The notes under the pieces: generated by a model
Databases searched by the model: none
Told to the model about the DNA's origin: nothing
Seen by the model: only the letters and a program-made list of their open reading frames with translations
Assembly: GCF_900113805.1 (NCBI RefSeq)
Contig: NZ_FOQT01000005.1
Span: 62,001 to 126,000, forward strand
Length of the DNA stretch: 64,000 bases
Source: Halpernia frigidisoli
GTDB taxonomy: Bacteria > Bacteroidota > Bacteroidia > Flavobacteriales > Weeksellaceae
Reading direction: 5' to 3'
Program-made: the position numbers and the translations under genes
Part shown: piece after piece, positions 19,010-27,306 of the stretch
How positions within the stretch are numbered: the stretch's first letter is position 1
Layout: the number at the start of each line of letters is the position of its first letter

Positions 19010-19252
19010 ATGGGTATTTTATGGACATTAATTATCGGAGGAATTGCAGGTTGGCTGGGTTCATTAATCTTTAAAGGCGGAAGTTTGGGATTGATTGGCA
19101 ATATAATCGTAGGAATTATCGGTGGATTTATTGGCTACTGGCTTTTAGGCACATTTTTCGGAACTGCAATTGTTGGTCAAATTTTAACAGGCGCCGTTGG
19201 TGCAATTGTTTTACTGGCAATTATAAATTTGCTAACCGGTAGAAAAGTTTAA
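19010..19252 (+). CDS. GlsB/YeaQ/YmgE family membrane protein
   Basis: This 80-residue, very hydrophobic protein has glycine-zipper motifs ('GGIAGWLGSLIFKGGSLGLIG' and 'IVGIIGGFIGYWLLG', in pieces) in three predicted membrane segments. The family is linked to envelope stress in other bacteria. Its length is normal. It stands alone, with its own terminator 24 bp after the stop. Confidence 0.9.
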   Translation: MGILWTLIIGGIAGWLGSLIFKGGSLGLIGNIIVGIIGGFIGYWLLGTFFGTAIVGQILTGAVGAIVLLAIINLLTGRKV

Positions 19253-19275
19253 TAAAACGTCATTTATTAATATAA

Positions 19276-19305
19276 AAGCAACTCATATTTGGGTTGCTTT
19301 TTTTA
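19276..19305 (+). terminator. Terminator after the GlsB-type gene
   Basis: AAGCAAC / GTTGCTT stem followed by a long T run. Confidence 0.8.
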
Positions 19306-19340
19306 TTTAATTTTATTAAAAATATTTAAACATAAAAGCA

Positions 19341-19373
19341 AAAAAAAACCGCTTCAAAAATGAAACGGTTTCT
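19341..19373 (-). terminator. Terminator of rpsO
   Basis: Reading leftwards, an AACCGTTTCA / TGAAGCGGTT stem (one mismatch) runs into eight T, ~20 bp past the rpsO stop. Confidence 0.8.
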
Positions 19374-19394
19374 AAATTTTTTATCGCTAAAAGA

Positions 19395-19664
19395 TTATTT
19401 TCTTAATCCTAATTCTGCAATAATAGCACGATAACGTAAAACGTCTTTCTTTTTTAGATAATCTAAAAGTGCTTTTCTTTTACCTACCAAAAGTACAAGA
19501 GATCTCTCTGTTGCGTAATCTTTGTGGTTCTTTTTCAAGTGACCTGAAAGGTGGTTGATTCTGAAAGTGAAAAGAGCAATTTGCCCTTCCGCTTTTCCTG
19601 TGTTTGCTGATGTTTCGCCATGTTTTGCGAAAATTTCTGCTTTTACTTCTGGTGTTAAGTACAT
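19395..19664 (-). CDS. rpsO: 30S ribosomal protein S15
   Basis: This 89-residue protein matches S15 over its length ('GKAEGQIALFTFRINHLSGHLK', 'DYATERSLVLLVGKRKALLDYL', in pieces). It binds 16S rRNA and the S6/S18 heterodimer during assembly of the small-subunit platform. It is monocistronic here, with a clear promoter box and terminator. Confidence 0.97.
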   Translation of the reverse strand: MYLTPEVKAEIFAKHGETSANTGKAEGQIALFTFRINHLSGHLKKNHKDYATERSLVLLVGKRKALLDYLKKKDVLRYRAIIAELGLRK

Positions 19665-19701
19665 TCCAATATTATTTTAAATGATTATTATGTAACGGCG
19701 G

Positions 19702-19709
19702 CAAAAGTA
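19702..19709 (-). promoter_or_regulatory. rpsO promoter -7 box
   Basis: TACTTTTG on the minus strand is an exact match to TAnnTTTG, 38 bp upstream of the rpsO start codon. Confidence 0.55.
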
Positions 19710-19804
19710 CGATTTATATTTTAACCGAGAAACTTTAATTTAACCAAAAATAAAATTAACGTAAAATTTACAGGAAATATCCTATAATATTACAATTATG
19801 GTCG

Positions 19805-19812
19805 TATTTTTG
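19805..19812 (+). promoter_or_regulatory. Promoter -7 box of the lipoprotein gene
   Basis: TATTTTTG fits TAnnTTTG and ends 16 bp before the ATG, implying a very short 5' UTR. Confidence 0.5.
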
Positions 19813-19828
19813 TAACAGCAAAATCCGA

Positions 19829-20407
19829 ATGAAAAAAGTTTTATTTTTTGGAATCGTTATCACCGCAAGTGCGTGCATCATAATCAGTTGCGCCGCTGCA
19901 GGAAATCGCGTAGAATATATTAACAGGAATTTAAAATTGGTAAATGTGCAGCGGATCATCGTTTTTGATCCGGAAGTTTTTCCTGATGTTGATGAGATAA
20001 AGGAAGCGACAAATACCGCTTATTTTAGTGCATTAAGTGACGAAATGAAACTTTTAGGTAATTACAAATTGCTGCGCGTAAGTTTTGATACAACCTATGA
20101 CCATTCAGAAGTTGAAACGTTAAAAGATCTTTGTATAAATAACCGCGCAGAAGCCATCTTAATTCCAAAAGTTAAATACTTTAAAGTAGGTATCGGAAAA
20201 TATGTTTTTTCTAATCAGGTGACGGTAAGTATTAAATTATATGATGCTGCAGGTAATTTTGTAATAGAAACTTCCTACAACACTTTCAAAACTAATGGAA
20301 GAATGCTTGGTTCAGCAGAAAATTCCATCAAAATCGGTACTATTGGCGCGATCAAAAAAATGTCGCAGCAAGTGAGAAGCAATAATATGATCGAGAGAAA
20401 GCTCTAG
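19829..20407 (+). CDS. Predicted lipoprotein, uncharacterised
   Basis: This 192-residue protein starts with a signal peptide ending in the lipobox 'IIISC', so the mature protein begins with a lipidated Cys at about residue 21. The rest is a compact alpha/beta sequence ('LVNVQRIIVFDPEVFPDVDE', 'NNRAEAILIPKVKYF') that could be a periplasmic beta-rich domain. No named family is recognised. It is followed by mgtE after 77 bp with its own promoter box, so the two are probably separate transcripts. Confidence 0.75.
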   Translation: MKKVLFFGIVITASACIIISCAAAGNRVEYINRNLKLVNVQRIIVFDPEVFPDVDEIKEATNTAYFSALSDEMKLLGNYKLLRVSFDTTYDHSEVETLKDLCINNRAEAILIPKVKYFKVGIGKYVFSNQVTVSIKLYDAAGNFVIETSYNTFKTNGRMLGSAENSIKIGTIGAIKKMSQQVRSNNMIERKL

Positions 20408-20451
20408 TTGATATTAATAAAATTTAACTGCCTTTTTAAATAAATTTCCAT

Positions 20452-20459
20452 TATTTTTG
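20452..20459 (+). promoter_or_regulatory. mgtE promoter -7 box
   Basis: TATTTTTG fits TAnnTTTG, 25 bp upstream of the mgtE ATG. Confidence 0.5.
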
Positions 20460-20484
20460 CGCGACCAAATAATGCTGTTGTTTT

Positions 20485-21801
20485 ATGACTACGGAACAAA
20501 TTTTAAATCCTGCCGATATTGCTGAAAATCTGAGTGAACTGCACGCAGATAAAAGGCTTTTGGCATTTTTAAAGCTTCCCAAAGAATATAAAGCAGAGGT
20601 TTTTTCACATTTGGATCCCGATTTTCAGGAAGAAACCATCCGAAGTATTGCTTCGCACGAAGTTGCAGACATTTTAAATGAAATGTCGCCGGATGACAGG
20701 ACGCAGCTTTTTGAAGATTTCCCGGATGAACTCATAAAATCCTCGATCAATCTTTTAAATCCGCAGGAAAGACGCGTTGCGCTTAAACTTTTAGGTTACG
20801 ATTCCAATTCCATTGCGCGTTTAATGACACCTTATTACATCCAAATTCGTAAAGAATGGACGGTAAAAAGATGTTTTCAGCAGATAAAACGAGTTGGCGA
20901 ACGTGTGGAAACAATGAACTTTCTTTACGTTGTTGACGAAAAAAATGTTCTTATTGACGATATCACGATCGGGACTTTGCTTTTAGCAGAAGAAGATCAG
21001 TTAATTTCTGAATTGACAGATAACGAATTCGTCGCCATTAATACGACAACCACAAAAGAAGACGCGGTTCCCTATTTTGAAAAATATGACCGAAGTGCAT
21101 TACCAATTGTTACAGATTCCGGCGTTTTGGTGGGAATTGTTACAATTGATGATATTTTAGATCAAATAGAATCTCAAAATACTGAAGACATTCAGAAATT
21201 TGGTGGTTTGGAAGCCTTAGACGATCCTTATACGCAGACTTCGCTTTTAGAAATGGTAAAAAAACGTGGCACCTGGCTGATTATTTTATTCGTTTCCGAA
21301 ATGCTTACGGCTTCAGCCATGGGATTTTTCGAAGGTGAGATCCAAAAAGCCGTTGTTTTGGCATTATTCGTTCCCTTGATTATTTCGAGTGGTGGAAATT
21401 CCGGTTCACAAGCTGCAACTTTGATTATCCGCGCCATGGCTTTGCAGGAAATATCGCTGAAAGACTGGTGGTACGTAATGAAAAGAGAAATTTTCACAGG
21501 ATTGCTACTTGGTGGAATTTTGGGAATTATCGGCTTCACAAGAATTATGGTCTGGCAAAAAACAGGCATTTACGATTACGGCGAATTTTGGCCATATATC
21601 GGTTTTAGTGTTGGAATTTCCCTGGTCGCGATTGTTCTTTGGGGTACAATTTCAGGCTCTATGATCCCCTTTATTTTAAAGAAATTAAACCTTGATCCCG
21701 CAACTTCCTCGGCGCCATTTGTTGCTACTTTAGTAGATGTTACCGGCTTAATTATTTACTTCACTGTTGCAGGTCTTTTTCTTTCTGGGAAACTTTTATA
21801 A
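20485..21801 (+). CDS. mgtE: Magnesium transporter MgtE
   Basis: This 438-residue homodimeric Mg2+ channel has an N domain of superhelical repeats (1-130; '[22 protein letters not shown]' in pieces), two CBS domains (about 135-255; '[22 protein letters not shown]') and five membrane segments (about 275-438) with the pore signature '[21 protein letters not shown]'. Cytosolic Mg2+ binding between the N and CBS domains closes the pore in known members. The acidic residues for that are present. Length is standard. Confidence 0.95.
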   Translation: MTTEQILNPADIAENLSELHADKRLLAFLKLPKEYKAEVFSHLDPDFQEETIRSIASHEVADILNEMSPDDRTQLFEDFPDELIKSSINLLNPQERRVALKLLGYDSNSIARLMTPYYIQIRKEWTVKRCFQQIKRVGERVETMNFLYVVDEKNVLIDDITIGTLLLAEEDQLISELTDNEFVAINTTTTKEDAVPYFEKYDRSALPIVTDSGVLVGIVTIDDILDQIESQNTEDIQKFGGLEALDDPYTQTSLLEMVKKRGTWLIILFVSEMLTASAMGFFEGEIQKAVVLALFVPLIISSGGNSGSQAATLIIRAMALQEISLKDWWYVMKREIFTGLLLGGILGIIGFTRIMVWQKTGIYDYGEFWPYIGFSVGISLVAIVLWGTISGSMIPFILKKLNLDPATSSAPFVATLVDVTGLIIYFTVAGLFLSGKLL

Positions 21802-21810
21802 CTTTCTTTG

Positions 21811-22533
21811 ATGAGAATTATTTCGCTTGTTCCTTCAATCACTAAAACTTTATTCGATCTCGGTTTAGGAAATCACGACTTGGTTGGAAGAACTAAATTC
21901 TGCATTCATCCTGAAAACCTGGTTAAAAATATTCCCATTATTGGTGGAACTAAAAATCTAAATATTGATAAAATTAAAGAATTAAAACCCGATTTAATTT
22001 TAGCCAATAAAGAAGAAAATACAAAAGAACAGGTTGAAGAATTACAGCAATATTTCAGAGTTTGGGTTTCTGATATTAAAAATTTAAAAGACAATGAAAA
22101 TTTTCTTTGGGAACTGGGAATGCTTTTAAAGAAAAATAAGGAAGCTGAAGAAATTAATAAAGAAATTGAAACTATTTACAGTCATTTTAAAGGAAATCAG
22201 CCAAAAAAAGTTGCGTATTTAATTTGGCAAAATCCTTATATGACGATTGGCGGCGATACGTTTATCAATGAAATATTAGAAAAAATCGGCTGTGAAAATA
22301 TTTTTAAAAATAGAACAAGATATCCTGAAATTAATTTAGAAGACATAAAAGACGCCCAATATCTTTTTCTTTCGACCGAACCTTTTCCTTTTAATGAAAA
22401 ACACGTTTTAGAATTACAAAAACTTTTACCAAATGTGAAAATTTTACTTGTAGATGGTGAAGCATTTTCCTGGTTTGGAAGTCATATTGCTGAATACAAA
22501 AAATACTACCAAAATTTAGTTGATAGTATTTAA
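21811..22533 (+). CDS. Helical-backbone metal receptor (BtuF-like)
   Basis: This 240-residue protein resembles the substrate-binding proteins of cobalamin and iron ABC importers ('RIISLVPSITKTLFDLGLG', 'LVGRTKFCIHP', 'LKPDLILANKEEN', 'YMTIGGDTFINEILEKIGCENIF'). It lacks a signal peptide and starts at the fold itself, as do several flavobacterial members, so cytosolic or sensor roles are possible. The ATG at 21811 follows mgtE by 9 bp, suggesting co-transcription. No permease or ATPase is nearby. Confidence 0.8.
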   Translation: MRIISLVPSITKTLFDLGLGNHDLVGRTKFCIHPENLVKNIPIIGGTKNLNIDKIKELKPDLILANKEENTKEQVEELQQYFRVWVSDIKNLKDNENFLWELGMLLKKNKEAEEINKEIETIYSHFKGNQPKKVAYLIWQNPYMTIGGDTFINEILEKIGCENIFKNRTRYPEINLEDIKDAQYLFLSTEPFPFNEKHVLELQKLLPNVKILLVDGEAFSWFGSHIAEYKKYYQNLVDSI

Positions 22534-22561
22534 TTTATTTTAAACCTATTTAAAAGATTTC

Positions 22562-23011
22562 TTAAATAATCTTCCCAACCTCCTCACAAAGCCATTCGAG
22601 CATTTCTTTGTCTTCCGTTGTAAATGGATTTATTTTGTGAGAATCAATATCGATCTGACCAACATTTTCCCCATTTTTAAAAATTGGAACTACGATTTCT
22701 GCCTTAGTATCGATGGAACACGACAAATAATTATCCTGCTCTTTTACATCAGGCACTTCAAAAGTTTCGTTCGAAACTGCAACCTGTCCGCAAATTCCTT
22801 TTCCGTAAGGAATTATAGTATGATCTGTTTCTGCGCCAACATAAGGTCCAAGTTTTAATTCATCTTTGTCACCGTTTTTAAAGTAAAATCCTGTCCAGTT
22901 AAAATAGGATATTTCCTGATCAAGCAACTGACAGATTTTTTTCAGTTTTATTTCTGTATTGTGAGTTGGACTTTCTAAAATAATTGAAAGTCTCTTTTTT
23001 ATATCAGACAT
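22562..23011 (-). CDS. GAF-domain free methionine-(R)-sulfoxide reductase
   Basis: This 149-residue protein is a single GAF domain of the fRMsr type. It reduces free methionine-R-sulfoxide, helping recovery from oxidative damage. The conserved parts are 'GPYVGAETDHTIIPYGKGICGQVA' and 'YLSCSIDTKAEIVVPIF' followed by 'IDIDSH' (in pieces), with the Cys residues of GKGICG and YLSCS as the expected catalytic/resolving pair. It lies 11 bp downstream of 23023-24450 on the same strand, likely in one operon. Confidence 0.85.
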   Translation of the reverse strand: MSDIKKRLSIILESPTHNTEIKLKKICQLLDQEISYFNWTGFYFKNGDKDELKLGPYVGAETDHTIIPYGKGICGQVAVSNETFEVPDVKEQDNYLSCSIDTKAEIVVPIFKNGENVGQIDIDSHKINPFTTEDKEMLEWLCEEVGKII

Positions 23012-23022
23012 TTTTTAATTTT

Positions 23023-24450
23023 TTATTTAAATTGTTCAAAAGTAAGTTCTTCGCGATAGCCGAACATTCCGCGTTCCTTGATCATTTCTGCAACGCCTTT
23101 TGGCAACTGATCTTCCCAACCGGCTTCGTTAGTTGCAATTTTTCTCAAAATTTCACGGGAATATATTTCAGAATAATCGGGGTTAATATTAACAATATCG
23201 ACAATTCTGTCGTTTATTTTAAAATATTTGTAAAGCTCTTTAAGATTATTATTAACTTTTAAATTGTTAGAATCCAAAAGTTCATGCGTCACCGGATCTT
23301 TGTATGGATAAAGGTAAACGCGCATATCTTTCCGGAAAAATTTACCAAAAGCTTCCAAAATTCCACCAGATAAATTTTTATAATATTCCTCGTCAAAAAC
23401 ATCTAAAAGATTATTTACGCCCATTGCAACGCCAATATATTTATTGGTAAATGTGGCAAAATATTCTACCATTCTGTAATATTCTGAGAAATTAGAGATC
23501 AAAATATTGTAACCTAATTTAGCCAAAACATCTACTCTATCTAAAAAATCCCGTTCATCAATATCACCAAAAGCACGAAGATTGGCAATTGTAATCTCAA
23601 ATAAAACCTCGGTTTGCTTTTTCTCACAACCGGCATCTTTGGCAAACATATCGAGTCCGTTTTCAAACATATCAATATTGACCAGCGTCACAGGACGAAA
23701 ACTTCCCCGAACAGCAAAAATATTCTTTTTGTAAAGTACATCCGCGGGCAACATATTATTGCCGTCAGAGTTAAAAATAACAGCTTCCGTCATTCCCAAT
23801 TTTACGAGTTGCAAACTCATCAAACGGTTTTCAACGTATTGAAAAACCGGTCCGCTAAAATCGATCATATCAATCTCGAGTTTATCAAGAGCAATATCGT
23901 CGTATAAAGATTCTATTAATTGACGTGGATTGTCCTGATAATGATAAGCGCCATAAATTAAATTTACACCTAAACTTCCCAGAGTTTCCTGCTGCAAAGT
24001 GGCGTCGTTTTCGATAAATTTTACATGAATAACGATCTCATTATAATCCTCATTTTCTTTAGTTTGAAAACGAATTCCGACCCAACCGTGACCTTTCATG
24101 GTTTTGTCAAAATTTATTGTCGTCACTGTATTCGCATAGGAAAAAAAACGTTTACCGGGATTAGATTCACGATCTAAGCGTTCTTCAATTAAAGAAACTT
24201 CATACCTCAACATTTTTCGCAAGCGTTGCTGCGTAACGTATCGGTTTTTATATTCTTTACCGTAAATGGCGTCGCTAAAATCTTTATCATAAGCAGACAT
24301 TGCTTTTGCAATCGTCTGTGAAGCGCCACCTGCTCGAAAAAAATGACGAACGGTTTCCTGTCCGGCGCCAATTTCCGCAAAAGTTCCATATATAGACGAA
24401 TCTAAATTTATCGCTAAAGCCTTCTGTTTCGGCGTCAATTTCTGAGTCAT
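23023..24450 (-). CDS. Conserved protein of unknown function
   Basis: This 475-residue protein opens with a conserved 'LAINLDSSIYGTFAEIGAGQE' and 'FFRAGGASQTIAKAMSAYDK', a start I recognise from a family shared by Bacteroidetes and cyanobacteria. Database names for it vary and include nicotinate-nucleotide adenylyltransferase, but no HxGH-type nucleotidyltransferase motif is visible, so I do not adopt that. There is no signal peptide or membrane segment, so it is probably cytosolic. It is divergent from the MBL hydrolase gene, with a 54-bp shared spacer. Confidence 0.7.
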   Translation of the reverse strand: MTQKLTPKQKALAINLDSSIYGTFAEIGAGQETVRHFFRAGGASQTIAKAMSAYDKDFSDAIYGKEYKNRYVTQQRLRKMLRYEVSLIEERLDRESNPGKRFFSYANTVTTINFDKTMKGHGWVGIRFQTKENEDYNEIVIHVKFIENDATLQQETLGSLGVNLIYGAYHYQDNPRQLIESLYDDIALDKLEIDMIDFSGPVFQYVENRLMSLQLVKLGMTEAVIFNSDGNNMLPADVLYKKNIFAVRGSFRPVTLVNIDMFENGLDMFAKDAGCEKKQTEVLFEITIANLRAFGDIDERDFLDRVDVLAKLGYNILISNFSEYYRMVEYFATFTNKYIGVAMGVNNLLDVFDEEYYKNLSGGILEAFGKFFRKDMRVYLYPYKDPVTHELLDSNNLKVNNNLKELYKYFKINDRIVDIVNINPDYSEIYSREILRKIATNEAGWEDQLPKGVAEMIKERGMFGYREELTFEQFK

Positions 24451-24504
24451 CCTTTACATTTAAATTTTTGTAAATTTACCAAAATAAAACCAACCTCGAA
24501 AACA

Positions 24505-25272
24505 ATGAAGTTGAAATTTTTAGGAACCGGCACCTCGCAAGGCGTCCCGGTAATTGGCTGTAAAGACGAGGTTTGTACTTCCAAAGATTTAAAAGACAGG
24601 CGCTTTCGTGCCTCCGCTTTGATTACTTCAAATTCAGGAAAAAAAATCCTTATTGATTGCGGGCCAGATTTCAGGATGCAAATGCTGGACAATGATGAAT
24701 CTCAAGTTGATGCAGTGCTGATAACCCATGAACACACGGATCACGTCATTGGTTTGGATGATCTTCGACCTATTATTTTTCGGAATAAAAAAGATATGCC
24801 GATCTACACATTGCCGAGAGTTGTGCATGAAATTAAAAATAAATTTCCTTACGCGTTTACAGAAATAAAATATCCCGGCGTTCCGACTTTCGAAATTAAT
24901 GAAATTGGCGCTGAAAAATTTACCGTAGAAAATGTAGAGATCACGCCAATTCCTGTGATGCATTATAAACTGCCAATTTTGGGTTTTAAATTTAAAAATC
25001 TGTGTTACATAACGGATGCCAGTTTTTTTCCAGAAGAAACATTTCCTTTATTAAAAGATCTGGATGTATTAATTATCAACTGTTTGCGAAAAGCACCGGA
25101 ACATATTTCTCATTTTGTTTTGCCGGAAATATTAGAACTCAATAAAATTTTAAAACCGAAGAAAATCTATTTAACTCATATCAGCCACGAATTTGGTTTG
25201 CACGAAATCGTTCAAAAAGAATTACCGGAAAATATTTTTTTAGCTTATGACGGTTTGGAAATTGAATTTTAG
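24505..25272 (+). CDS. MBL-fold metallohydrolase (PhnP-like)
   Basis: This 255-residue protein has the metallo-beta-lactamase signature 'ITHEHTDHVIGLDDLRP' (HxHxDH) near residue 74, 'IPVMHYKLPILGFKF' and a late 'LTHISHEFG'. The start 'MKLKFLGTGTSQGVPVIGC' and the CxxxxC region near 20-27 are typical of the PhnP/cyclic-phosphodiesterase branch. It is a likely cytosolic phosphodiesterase. The substrate is unknown. Confidence 0.87.
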   Translation: MKLKFLGTGTSQGVPVIGCKDEVCTSKDLKDRRFRASALITSNSGKKILIDCGPDFRMQMLDNDESQVDAVLITHEHTDHVIGLDDLRPIIFRNKKDMPIYTLPRVVHEIKNKFPYAFTEIKYPGVPTFEINEIGAEKFTVENVEITPIPVMHYKLPILGFKFKNLCYITDASFFPEETFPLLKDLDVLIINCLRKAPEHISHFVLPEILELNKILKPKKIYLTHISHEFGLHEIVQKELPENIFLAYDGLEIEF

Positions 25273-25420
25273 CTTTTGGGATGAAAATTTTACACTTTAG
25301 ATTTTAGATTTTAGATTTTAGAAGGGAATTTCCAGTTAACCGATTAAATAAATTTTAAATAACCATTTTTAAAAATTTAAAATATTTTGGTGTAAAACTT
25401 TTAAAAATAAATAATAATGC

Positions 25421-25428
25421 TATATTTG
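25421..25428 (+). promoter_or_regulatory. tRNA-Leu promoter -7 box
   Basis: TATATTTG is an exact TAnnTTTG box, 16 bp before the mature tRNA 5' end. Confidence 0.6.
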
Positions 25429-25444
25429 CAAACCAATTTAGCAA

Positions 25445-25526
25445 GCCCGGTTGGCGGAATTGGTAGACGCGCTAGACTCAAACTCTAGTATCTCACGATG
25501 TGCCGGTTCGATTCCGGCACCGGGTA
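25445..25526 (+). tRNA. tRNA-Leu (anticodon CAA)
   Basis: This 82-nt cloverleaf has a GCCCGGT/ACCGGGT acceptor stem (G-U at the end pair), a D-loop with GGTAGA, anticodon stem CTAGA/TCTAG around the loop CTCAAAC (anticodon CAA), a class II variable arm and a T-arm CCGGTTCGATTCCGG. CCA is not encoded. Confidence 0.95.
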
Positions 25527-25534
25527 CTTTAAAT

Positions 25535-25563
25535 GCTGCTAATCTTTTGATTAGCAGCGTTTT
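25535..25563 (+). terminator. Terminator of tRNA-Leu
   Basis: GCTGCTAATC / GATTAGCAGC perfect 10-bp stem with a 4-nt loop and a short T run. Confidence 0.8.
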
Positions 25564-25585
25564 ATGTTTTTATAAGTTGAAATCT

Positions 25586-25607
25586 GTCCGCAATTTGTCC
25601 GCAATTT
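25586..25607 (+). repeat. Tandem 11-bp repeat after tRNA-Leu
   Basis: GTCCGCAATTT occurs twice in direct tandem, ~60 bp beyond the tRNA. Integrative elements in this phylum often end beside tRNA genes, so this may be a scar or half attachment site. No integrase gene is in the window. Confidence 0.35.
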
Positions 25608-25999
25608 ATTTTTTACACATTTTGTAAGTATAAATAAAAGGTTTTTGTATTGCTAAATTTCAATTACTTTCAAGCTGATTTACATTGAATACATTACCTT
25701 ATTCGACTAATAAATTAATTAATACTTTCTTTTATAAATGGATTAGATTGATAAGAATTTTCATATTACTTATTCTTCAACAGATTTATTAAATATCTAC
25801 TGCACTTAAAAAGGTTATATCCCTATACCACTGAAATACAATAATTTAAAAAATAATTGATTACAAGTATTTATATTATAATTTTAAATAATTATTGTAA
25901 TTTTATTATGTTGCATTTAAAATCCTATTTTATCAAATTTTATTCTTTAAAAGAATAATTAAAATTTTGTACGATAAATCATAAGTTATTTGAGGATTT
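25608..25999. other. Non-coding AT-rich stretch
   Basis: Stops in all frames, very AT-rich, no hairpin or repeat of note. Together with the decayed gene to its right it looks like the edge of a lost insertion. Confidence 0.4.
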
Positions 26000-26237
26000 C
26001 TTGATGAAGAAAATATAAGAGCTACTGAAAATTCCCATGGAGGCTTATCAGAATTTTGAAATGGAGCACACCTGATCTTCTACACATTCTGCCGACAAAA
26101 CAATGGCAACAGTAAGATCGAGATAAGGAACATCAAACCCGGTAGAGTCTACCCTATATCTGCACCAAAAAAAACAGATATTATTTTTTTGGCACGAGCG
26201 TGATGATCGCGCCAGCTGGGCTATCAACTTTTTCTAA
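26000..26237 (+). pseudogene. Decayed gene remnant
   Basis: A locally GC-richer patch keeps a readable protein sequence: 'DEENIRATENSHGGLSEF', a stop at 26057-26059, 'NGAHLIFYTFCRQNNGNSK', 'IEIRNIKPGRVYPISAPKKT', then after a +1 shift in the A8 or T8 run 'WHERDDRASWAINFF' and a natural stop at 26237. No start codon is left. The family is not recognised. It is likely the 3' end of a gene from an old insertion next to the tRNA. Confidence 0.5.
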
Positions 26238-26496
26238 AATTTATTTTTTTTACCAGAAAAAAAAGCCTCTGAACAAATGCTTTAAGATAATTACAATTTG
26301 CTGATTATATATTTTGAAAAATATTTCAATTAAAAGGTTTTTATCAAATCGAATTTTGACATAATTTTTTAGATAAAAAATGGTAGAAATTTTAATTTAA
26401 AAAAAATATTACTAAAAAGATAATGTTAGATTATTTTTAGTTATTCTTCTTTTAATATCATATGCAAATCATTCACTAAAAGTGATCGAACAAAAA

Positions 26497-27306
26497 TTAC
26501 GGTCTTTTATCTTCACGGTATGAAGTACTTTTTACAACACCAGTATTGGCGTCAATCGTATAGTCAAAATATCCGAAAGGATAAATATCTTTCGTTACTT
26601 TCCAGAAGTTAGCTTCTAATGAAATTGTTATATTTCTTCTTTCAACATCACTGTTGGCATTTAAGATCTTTCCATTATATTTTTCAGCTGCTAGTTTTTG
26701 TATAATACGTTCAGGAGTAATCTCATTGATATCAATTTGATTATCAAATAAGTGAAAACGCAGTTTCTCCTTATCTTGATCTTTAACATTTGTAATTATC
26801 GCCTCCTTTTGTAATAACGATAAAAGATCTTTAAATTTCACCTTCATATTAGCATCAAAACCAGAATTAACTTCCGTCTTCTTCAGGTTACCATCCACAT
26901 CGTACTCTTTTACACTTAGTGAATTGTAAAAAGGCGGAATTGCAAGCGTCCCAATGAAGGAATTGGTTTCCTGTTCTATAATACCACTCGGATAAAAATC
27001 TTTTATTGTATAAAATAATGAAGGAGGAAGTGGAGTTATCATTTTTCTATAATAGATTTTATAACCATCTTCCTTATTTTCCCACTTAGAATATTTTACG
27101 ACAGTTCCATCTGAAAGCGTGTCTTCCATTTTTGGCATATTATTTTCGTTTGCTTCTGTAATAACATCAGGATAATTTTTAAATCTGCCTAAATCTATGG
27201 TTTCGCTGTTCATAATTTTTTCTTTTTGATGTGCAGGAGAGTCTTTATCCTGTCCATTGCAGGAGGATAAAATAATTAGAAATATAGTAATTAATATATT
27301 TTTCAT
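26497..27306 (-). CDS. Lipoprotein, probable immunity protein to the metzincin effector
   Basis: The ATG at 27306 is chosen because it gives a proper lipoprotein signal (MKNILITIFLIILSSCNGQ, lipobox LSSC). The mature protein of ~250 residues is periplasmic or envelope-bound and is rich in beta-strand-like segments, with no named family. It overlaps the effector stop by 4 bp (ATGA), the coupling expected of an effector-immunity pair. By analogy it should block the protease domain of the preceding gene in the periplasm. That is inferred from position only. Confidence 0.65.
   Translation of the reverse strand: MKNILITIFLIILSSCNGQDKDSPAHQKEKIMNSETIDLGRFKNYPDVITEANENNMPKMEDTLSDGTVVKYSKWENKEDGYKIYYRKMITPLPPSLFYTIKDFYPSGIIEQETNSFIGTLAIPPFYNSLSVKEYDVDGNLKKTEVNSGFDANMKVKFKDLLSLLQKEAIITNVKDQDKEKLRFHLFDNQIDINEITPERIIQKLAAEKYNGKILNANSDVERRNITISLEANFWKVTKDIYPFGYFDYTIDANTGVVKSTSYREDKRP

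Noticed and set aside
23023..24450. Calling this gene a nicotinate-nucleotide adenylyltransferase
   Set aside because: No HxGH or ISSTxxR-type motif can be seen; the name appears to be an annotation habit.
25608..26496. Retron or other structured non-coding RNA in the post-tRNA gap
   Set aside because: No reverse transcriptase, no long conserved inverted repeats and no adjacent partner gene.
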